Of a DNA stretch of 5,163 nt, positions 1-5,163 are shown in pieces. The DNA is taken from assembly GCA_016199375.1 (NCBI GenBank), contig JACQGV010000010.1, positions 1 through 5,163 of the forward strand, in the 5' to 3' direction. How positions within the stretch are numbered: position 1 is the first letter of the stretch; each line of letters begins with the position of its first letter. Below the pieces are notes generated by a model. The model saw only the letters and a list, made by a program, of their open reading frames with translations. It was not told where the DNA came from and did not search any database. This DNA is from Chloroflexota bacterium. Its GTDB lineage: Bacteria; Chloroflexota; Dehalococcoidia; SHYM01. Position numbers and translations under genes: made by a program.

Positions 1-176
1 CATCAAGTCGGACAGCTACTTGACGCCCACCACGGCCACAGTGCCAGCGTAGCAGGCTCGCTCGAGCTTGGCTTTCAAGACCGCGATCACGAGCTCTCCC
101 GAGGGCAGCGCCGGACGCCATCAAAAAGAGGCAGCGGTGCCGGCCTGACGACGCCCGCACCCGCAGCGGCTGGCCC
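1..176. other. Left-edge region with no confident gene
   Basis: No recognisable gene is seen here. On the plus strand, frame 1 is open from the edge to a TAG at 178-180 and frame 2 is open to a TAG at 48-50; either could be the tail of a gene lying to the left, but neither translation is recognisable. On the minus strand a 24-codon frame runs from a GTG at 90-88, preceded by GGGAG, to a TAG at 18-16. Its third positions are mostly G or C, as in the real genes, so it may be a small gene or a gene remnant, but that is weak evidence. The right part of the region (about 122-164) looks like the terminator of the neighbouring minus-strand gene. Confidence 0.3.
122..164 (-). terminator. Probable intrinsic terminator of the ATP-grasp gene
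   Basis: Read on the minus strand, about 13 nt after the stop codon at 177, GCGGGTGC (164-157) can pair with GCACCGC (140-134) with one bulged G. The stem can extend inwards through GC-rich, imperfect pairs. After a 4-nt gap comes TCTTTTT (129-123). A GC-rich stem followed by a T-run fits a rho-independent terminator, but the bulges and the gap make this a moderate call. Confidence 0.5.
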
Positions 177-881
177 CTAGCTGCCCGGTGGCTCCAGGAT
201 AACGCGGGCATCCACGGCCACCGCCCCGTCCTTATAGGCGAAGATGGGGTTGAGGTCTATCTCCCTGATCTCGGGGTGCTTGTCCACAAAATCGGACAGG
301 CGCAGGAGCAGGCCTTCCAGGCAGGCCACGTCGGCGGGCTCAGAGCCCCGGTACCCTTGCAGCAGGGGGAAGCCCTTGATCTCCCGTACCATCTGAGCAG
401 CATCGCGCTGGGTGAGGGGCACGATGCGAAAGGCGACGTCCTTGAGGATCTCCACCAGGACGCCGCCCAGGCCGAACATCAGCACCGGCCCGAACTGGGG
501 GTCCTTGGTCATGCCGATGATGACCTCGACGCCCGGGCGGGCCTGCTTCTGGACGGTGAGGCCGTTGATGCGGGCCTGGGGGGCCGCCTTCTTGACGGCG
601 TCCATAATGGCGCCCCAGGCACCCCGCACCGCGGCCTCATCATGCAGGTTCAGCTTCACGCCCCCCACGTCGCTCTTGTGGGTAATGTCGGGAGAGTCTA
701 TCTTCATCACCACTGGGAAGCCGGCCTGCCGGGCCAGCTTGACCGCCTCATCCGGGCTTTTGACCAGGACAGGCGCAGTGCTGGTGATCTGAGCCTCTTT
801 CAGCAGCTCCTTGGCCTCGATCTCCGAGAGCAAGGTCCTCTGCTCCTTGCGGGCCTGCTCGACGATGGTGGCGACACTCAT
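177..881 (-). CDS. ADP-forming acetyl/acyl-CoA synthetase, ATP-grasp (beta) subunit
   Basis: This 234-residue protein matches the stand-alone beta subunit of NDP-forming acyl-CoA synthetases, which work with an alpha subunit to convert acyl-CoA, ADP and phosphate to acid, CoA and ATP in the cytoplasm. Visible motifs are VVMKI (57-61, ATP-grasp lysine), ITHKSDVGGV (66-75), a long conserved block from EVIIGM to AFRIVPL (119-156), and EIDLNPIF (207-214), typical of the metal/ATP-binding end. His68 lies where the family's phosphorylated beta-subunit histidine is expected. The length is usual for a separate beta subunit. No alpha subunit is in the window, so the partner must lie elsewhere and the acyl substrate cannot be told. 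The ATG start is preceded by AAGGAGG (900-894), 12 nt away, which is rather long. The gene has its own strong promoter. The family call is firm; the exact substrate is not. Confidence 0.88.
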   Translation of the reverse strand: MSVATIVEQARKEQRTLLSEIEAKELLKEAQITSTAPVLVKSPDEAVKLARQAGFPVVMKIDSPDITHKSDVGGVKLNLHDEAAVRGAWGAIMDAVKKAAPQARINGLTVQKQARPGVEVIIGMTKDPQFGPVLMFGLGGVLVEILKDVAFRIVPLTQRDAAQMVREIKGFPLLQGYRGSEPADVACLEGLLLRLSDFVDKHPEIREIDLNPIFAYKDGAVAVDARVILEPPGS

Positions 882-925
882 AAGCGGGGGGCGCCTCCTT
901 CCAGGCTTCAGCCAATCGAGTCCCC

Positions 926-954
926 ATTCTAGGGTTGGGGGCGCCGGGTGTCAA
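926..954 (-). promoter_or_regulatory. Near-consensus sigma-70 promoter of the ATP-grasp gene
   Basis: On the minus strand, TTGACA (954-949) is separated by exactly 17 nt from TAGAAT (931-926). That is a perfect -35 hexamer and a 5/6 -10 hexamer at the best spacing. Transcription would start near 919, giving a 5' leader of about 38 nt before the ATG at 881. The ATP-grasp gene is therefore probably expressed independently of the gene upstream of it. Confidence 0.8.
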
Positions 955-972
955 ACGAATCAGGGGCTCTGG

Positions 973-1007
973 GGGCAGCCGGGCCCTTAGCCCCCTGGGG
1001 GCTGCCC
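973..1007 (-). repeat. Inverted repeat over the stop codon of the unknown gene
   Basis: GGGCAGCC (973-980) and GGCTGCCC (1000-1007) form a perfect 8-bp stem around a 19-nt loop that itself contains GGGC/GCCC. It spans the TAA stop (989-987) of the unknown minus-strand gene. No T-run follows on the minus strand, so it is not a classical terminator; it may protect a 3' end or be chance in GC-rich DNA. Confidence 0.35.
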
Positions 1008-1787
1008 GAACATCCGCGGGAAGCGCCGCCGGTCTACTCTGAGGAGAGCGGCGTACTTCTGGGCCGTCTCCAGGCATTGGCGGTCGCCGGTGCGCCGGTA
1101 CCTGTTGAAGCTGTCCAGCATCTTGTCGGCGATGATGCCCATGTCAAAGCCCATGATGTAGCGCTCCGACATCTCGTTCAGCGCGCCCGCATAGACCTCG
1201 AAGTAGCCGGCCAGCTTCTGCAGCGTCTCCCGCTGCCCCACGACCTCAGCCAGCTCCTGGCCAGCGGCGAGCCGGTAGTAGCGCCGCCCCAGGTCCATGA
1301 AGTAGCCCCGCTCGAACCTGGGCCGGGGCTCCCTGCGCCGCCAGCGTGGGAGACGCCGGCCGACGGCGCCCGGGAACATGCCGGTCACAAACAGGGCGTT
1401 GTCCCCCAGCTTGCGGGAGACCTCGAAGACGTTCTGCGCCCGGTGGCTCTCCCGCAGCTCCGCCAGGATGGCGAAGAGGAAGTCGTACTGGACCCTGGGC
1501 GCCATCAACTCCCGGCTCCACAGGAACCGGGTCAGCAGGTCGCCCAGATAGTCGAGGACGGCGCCGTCCTGGCTGCGACGGTTAACGTAGAGCACCTTGA
1601 TGAGGAACAGGTCGAACAGGCTGCGCAGCCGGATGTACTTGATCTGCCCGATGTCGTCGTAGAAGATGCCCAGGAGATCGTCCACCGTCCGGGCGAAGGA
1701 GGCATCGGCCACGTTGCGCCCCGGGCTGCGAGCGATGGCATCTTTCAGGGCTGCCACCCGTTGCTCCAGGTTCGCCAGTTCTTCCAC
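987..1787 (-). CDS. Conserved-looking helical protein of unknown function
   Basis: I do not recognise a named family. The 266 residues look mostly alpha-helical and soluble: there is no signal peptide, and the most hydrophobic stretch (about 57-68) is short and mixed with charge. The N-terminus (1-20) could form a short coiled coil. The blocks YLGDLLTRFLW (80-90) and KLGDNALFVTGMFPG (126-140), then GYFMDLGRRYY (161-171), resemble a widespread uncharacterised bacterial family as I remember it, which gives no function. A basic stretch rich in Arg, Trp and Pro (about 144-160) could bind nucleic acid or be a disordered linker. The GTG start at 1787 is supported by GGGAGG (1801-1796), 8 nt upstream. 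It lies upstream of and co-directional with the ATP-grasp gene, with a 105-nt gap that contains that gene's promoter, and is divergent from the pyr operon. No link to pyrimidine metabolism is visible. Confidence 0.75.
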   Translation of the reverse strand: MEELANLEQRVAALKDAIARSPGRNVADASFARTVDDLLGIFYDDIGQIKYIRLRSLFDLFLIKVLYVNRRSQDGAVLDYLGDLLTRFLWSRELMAPRVQYDFLFAILAELRESHRAQNVFEVSRKLGDNALFVTGMFPGAVGRRLPRWRRREPRPRFERGYFMDLGRRYYRLAAGQELAEVVGQRETLQKLAGYFEVYAGALNEMSERYIMGFDMGIIADKMLDSFNRYRRTGDRQCLETAQKYAALLRVDRRRFPRMFGQPPGG

Positions 1788-1829
1788 GACTGCGACCTCC
1801 CGCCTGGCGTCGCCGCTCCCCTCCCTACA

Positions 1830-1838
1830 TTGATAGCA
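1830..1838 (-). promoter_or_regulatory. Possible extended -10 for the unknown minus-strand gene
   Basis: On the minus strand TGCTATCAA (1838-1830) resembles an extended -10 element (TGn followed by a 4/6 match to TATAAT), about 43 nt upstream of the GTG start. No convincing -35 hexamer is present at the right distance, so this is a weak call. Confidence 0.25.
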
Positions 1839-1863
1839 TCCCTGGGGTGAGCAGCACAGACCC

Positions 1864-1892
1864 TTGTGGCCGCCGCGACGGAGCAGTATACT
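1864..1892 (+). promoter_or_regulatory. Sigma-70-like promoter of the pyr operon
   Basis: TTGTGG (1864-1869) is followed after 17 nt by TATACT (1887-1892), a 5/6 match to the -10 consensus, with only the first half of the -35 conserved. Transcription would begin near 1899, placing the whole PyrR-binding loop and attenuator in the transcript. The -10 lies in the palindrome AGTATACT, so it could also be read on the minus strand, but no -35 for that direction is seen. Confidence 0.55.
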
Positions 1893-1971
1893 CTACCCGG
1901 CAACCGAAGTGGCCCACGCGGGGCGCCATCGGCCCCACCCACATATGTAGGCGGGGCTTCCGCCGCCGGGA

Positions 1972-2002
1972 CCTTTAAATCAGTCCGGAGAGGCTGGAAA
2001 GG
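1972..2002 (+). promoter_or_regulatory. PyrR-binding loop (anti-antiterminator)
   Basis: AGTCCGGAGAGGCT (1982-1995) matches, at every position, the PyrR RNA recognition consensus ARUCCNGNGAGGYU as I know it. It is framed by a lower stem CCTTT (1972-1976) with AAAGG (1998-2002), an asymmetric internal bulge (AAAT against G), and an upper stem CAG (1981-1983) with CTG (1994-1996), as in Bacillus binding loops. PyrR with UMP should bind here. Confidence 0.88.
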
Positions 2003-2009
2003 GACCAGG

Positions 2010-3661
<1,652 letters not shown>

Positions 3662-3668
<7 letters not shown>

Positions 3669-3690
3669 GCCTGCCGAAGGGTCGAAGGGA
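3662..3690 (+). repeat. Dispersed short repeat at the pyrB/pyrC junction
   Basis: GTCCTGAGCCTGCCGAAGGG, followed by TCGAAGGGA, is a slightly mutated copy of the common dispersed repeat CCTGAGC-(C/T)TG-TCGAAGG found between genes of many environmental bacteria. Its shadow translations on the minus strand (HPFDPSAGSGRR, RPFGRLRT) are the familiar false peptides of that repeat. It supplies the pyrB stop TGA (3666-3668) and the AAGGGA (3685-3690) that serves as the pyrC Shine-Dalgarno. Confidence 0.65.
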
Positions 3691-3696
3691 TGACAA

Positions 3697-4959
3697 ATGG
3701 ACACATCTAGCGTCCCCACACTGATAACCGGCGGAAGGCTCGTGGACCCCTCCCAGGGGCTCGACGGCCCCGCCGACGTGCTGCTGGTCAACGGCACCGT
3801 CGCCTGGAGCGGCCAGGGGCGCCCGCCCCAGGCGCCCGAGCGGACCCTCGACGCCGCCGGCCTGGTCGTGGCGCCGGGGTTCATTGACCTGCACTGCCAC
3901 CTCCGCGAGCCCGGCCAGGAGGACAAGGAGACCATCGCCAGCGGCACCCAGGCGGCGGCGCGGGGCGGGTTCACGACCGTCTGCGCCATGCCCAACACCG
4001 TGCCGCCCGTGGACAACCGGGCGCTGGTGGAGTGGACCCTGGAGCGGGCGCGGGCCATGGCGGCGGTGCGAGTCCTGCCCCTGGCCTGCGTTACCGTGGG
4101 CCGCCGTGGCAAGGAGCTGGCGGAGCTGGAGGACATGGCCGACGCCGGCGCCGTCGGCTTCAGCGACGACGGCGACTGCGTGGCCAGCTCCCGGCTGATG
4201 CGCTCGGCCCTGGAGTACTCCCGCCACCTGGGCCTGCCGGTCATAGACCACTGCGAGGACCCCGAGCTGGTCGCGGAAGGGAGCGCCAACGAGGGCTACG
4301 TGGCCACCCGGCTGGGGCTGAGAGGGCGTCCGGCGGCGGCCGAGGAGGCCAGCGTCGCCCGGGACATCGCCCTGGCCCGGCTCACGGGCGGCCGCCTGCA
4401 CATCGCCCACCTGAGCACCGCCGCCGCCCTGGAGCACGTGCGCCGCGCCAAGGAGGCGGGGCTGCCGGTGACCGCCGAGGTCACGCCCCATCACCTGACC
4501 CTCAACGAGGAGCGCTGCTGCGGCTGGGGCTGGGGGACCGAGGCCAGCTTCTTGAAAGTGGAGCGGGTGCCACGGTCGGCGTCCTTCGACACCAGCGCCA
4601 GGGTCAACCCGCCCTTGCGGACGACAGCCGACGTGAAGGCCCTGCGCCGCGCCCTGGCCGAGGGGCTGATTGACGCCATCGCCACCGACCACGCGCCTCA
4701 TACTGTCCCGGACAAGCTGTGCGAGTTCGACGCCGCGGCGCCCGGCATCAGCGGTCTGGAGACCGCCTTCGGCGTCGCCCTGGCCCTGGTCCACCGGGGC
4801 GAGCTGGACCTGCCGACCCTCATCGCCCGCCTCACGGTCGGCCCCGCGCGCGTCCTGGGCTACGGCCCTCACCCCAACCCTCTCCCAGTGGGAGAGGGCA
4901 GGGTGAGGGTGGCGCCTCGCTCCCAGCCGCAAGATCAGGACCCGCTGGCCGTCAGCTGA
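3697..4959 (+). CDS. pyrC: Dihydroorotase with C-terminus replaced by a repeat
   Basis: Class I dihydroorotase cyclises carbamoyl aspartate to dihydroorotate, the third step of UMP synthesis. The metal and substrate motifs are intact: DLHCHLREPG (64-73), MPN (98-100), GFSDDGD (154-160), DHCED (184-188), HIAHLS (235-240), NPPLR (304-308) and TDHAPH (330-335). About 20 extra residues, rich in Gly and Trp at first, lie at roughly 276-297 just before the NPPLR block. The family-like sequence stops at LTVGPARVLGYG (379-390). The next 30 residues, starting PHPNPLPVGEG, are a palindromic dispersed repeat read in frame plus unrelated sequence. The usual final 55-60 residues, which complete the small beta domain and include a conserved SKGRNTP-like segment, are missing. 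AAGGGA 6 nt before the ATG, inside another repeat, is the ribosome site. It may be weakened, inactive, or an assembly artefact; the family call is firm. Confidence 0.9.
   Translation: MDTSSVPTLITGGRLVDPSQGLDGPADVLLVNGTVAWSGQGRPPQAPERTLDAAGLVVAPGFIDLHCHLREPGQEDKETIASGTQAAARGGFTTVCAMPNTVPPVDNRALVEWTLERARAMAAVRVLPLACVTVGRRGKELAELEDMADAGAVGFSDDGDCVASSRLMRSALEYSRHLGLPVIDHCEDPELVAEGSANEGYVATRLGLRGRPAAAEEASVARDIALARLTGGRLHIAHLSTAAALEHVRRAKEAGLPVTAEVTPHHLTLNEERCCGWGWGTEASFLKVERVPRSASFDTSARVNPPLRTTADVKALRRALAEGLIDAIATDHAPHTVPDKLCEFDAAAPGISGLETAFGVALALVHRGELDLPTLIARLTVGPARVLGYGPHPNPLPVGEGRVRVAPRSQPQDQDPLAVS
4866..4909. repeat. Palindromic REP-like dispersed repeat inside the pyrC 3' end
   Basis: CCCTCACCC (4866-4874) pairs with GGGTGAGGG (4901-4909), and CCCTCTCCC (4878-4886) pairs with GGGAGAGGG (4890-4898), around a 3-nt AGT loop. 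This gives 18 base pairs with one small internal loop. It is the well-known intergenic element whose false translations are PHPNPLPVGEG, LTPTLSQWERAG and HPHPALSHWERVGVR, all visible here in different frames. Without a T-run it is not a classical terminator, but such a strong hairpin could slow RNA decay or polymerase. Confidence 0.88.
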
Positions 4960-5163
4960 GCCCAGACGACCCCGTCGCTGTCCTCCCGGGAGTCCAGCGG
5001 GCTCTCACCGCCAAGCTCGCTCGGCTGGGAATCAAGGCCCTGCGCGACCTCCTCTACACCGTCCCCCGGCGCTACCTTGACTACAGCCAGCGGGTGCCCG
5101 TGGGCCAGCTCCAGCCGGGGCGGGAGTCCACCATAGAGGGCCTCATCTGGGAGACCCGCAAGG
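4956..5163 (+). CDS. recG: ATP-dependent DNA helicase RecG, N-terminal part (start uncertain)
   Basis: The window ends inside this gene; 69 codons are visible. RecG remodels stalled replication forks and branched DNA. The segment from LPGVQRALTAKLARLG to DLLYTVPRRYLDYS, then VPVGQLQPG and STIEGLIW, is the N-terminal wedge region that precedes the helicase domains. No ATG, GTG or TTG exists in this frame from within pyrC to the GTG at 5092-5094, which would cut into the wedge domain. The most natural start is a CTG at 4956, overlapping the pyrC TGA as CTGA, just as pyrB overlaps pyrR by ATGA. However, CTG starts are rare and the nearest purine-rich site (AGGA, about 4937-4940) is far and weak. 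The true 5' end may have been lost with the end of pyrC. The family is likely; the start is a guess. Confidence 0.82.
   Translation, partial: MSPDDPVAVLPGVQRALTAKLARLGIKALRDLLYTVPRRYLDYSQRVPVGQLQPGRESTIEGLIWETRK

Noticed and set aside
276..932. Plus-strand open frame opposite the ATP-grasp gene
   Set aside because: It is antisense to a clear coding gene, with His/Leu/Gln-rich shadow composition and no Shine-Dalgarno.
948..1850. Long plus-strand open frame of about 300 codons opposite the unknown minus-strand gene
   Set aside because: It is a shadow of the minus-strand gene in GC-rich DNA. The translation is a low-complexity mix of Ala, Pro, Gln and Val with no family resemblance, and it lacks a ribosome-binding site.
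1885..1892. AGTATACT palindrome as a shared -10 for divergent promoters
   Set aside because: The minus-strand reading has no -35-like hexamer at 16-18 nt, so only the plus-strand promoter is supported.
4860..4960. Programmed frameshift fusing PyrC to RecG
   Set aside because: The frames overlap, but no slippery heptamer or other frameshift signal is visible, and the two proteins have no functional reason to be fused. Deletion or a rare start codon is simpler.

Overview
This is a GC-rich bacterial window (by eye roughly two thirds G+C or more, with strong G/C at third codon positions). Gene content and protein flavour suggest a Chloroflexota (Dehalococcoidia-like) or similar deep-branching GC-rich bacterium: a stand-alone ATP-grasp subunit of an ADP-forming acyl-CoA synthetase, and a pyrR-pyrB-pyrC order like the one I recall for Thermus. 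This placement is inference, not demonstrated. Two short dispersed repeats that I recognise from many environmental bacterial genomes also occur.

Layout. Bases 1-176 hold no confident gene, apart from a probable terminator for the gene that follows. The minus strand carries an ATP-grasp acyl-CoA synthetase subunit (177-881), with its own near-consensus sigma-70 promoter (926-954), and upstream of it a helical protein of unknown function (987-1787). The plus strand, divergent from these, carries a pyrimidine operon: promoter (1864-1892), an RNA leader of about 175 nt, pyrR (2074-2622), pyrB (2619-3668) and pyrC (3697-4959). The 5' end of recG (from about 4956) then runs off the window.

How it works together. 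PyrB (aspartate carbamoyltransferase) and PyrC (dihydroorotase) catalyse the second and third steps of de novo UMP synthesis, and PyrR is the UMP-responsive RNA-binding regulator. The leader contains a full match to the PyrR-binding loop consensus, a 23-codon leader ORF whose Shine-Dalgarno lies in the 3' half of that loop, and a strong hairpin followed by TTTT. The hairpin's 3' arm is itself the pyrR Shine-Dalgarno. Together these suggest a UMP/PyrR switch that acts by blocking leader translation, letting the hairpin form.

Oddities. The normal C-terminus of PyrC is missing and is replaced by a palindromic dispersed repeat read in frame. The recG frame that follows at once has no ATG, GTG or TTG start. 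A second dispersed repeat forms the pyrB stop and the pyrC ribosome-binding site. I see no wholly new system; the leader switch and the repeat-scarred pyrC/recG junction are the points most worth checking.
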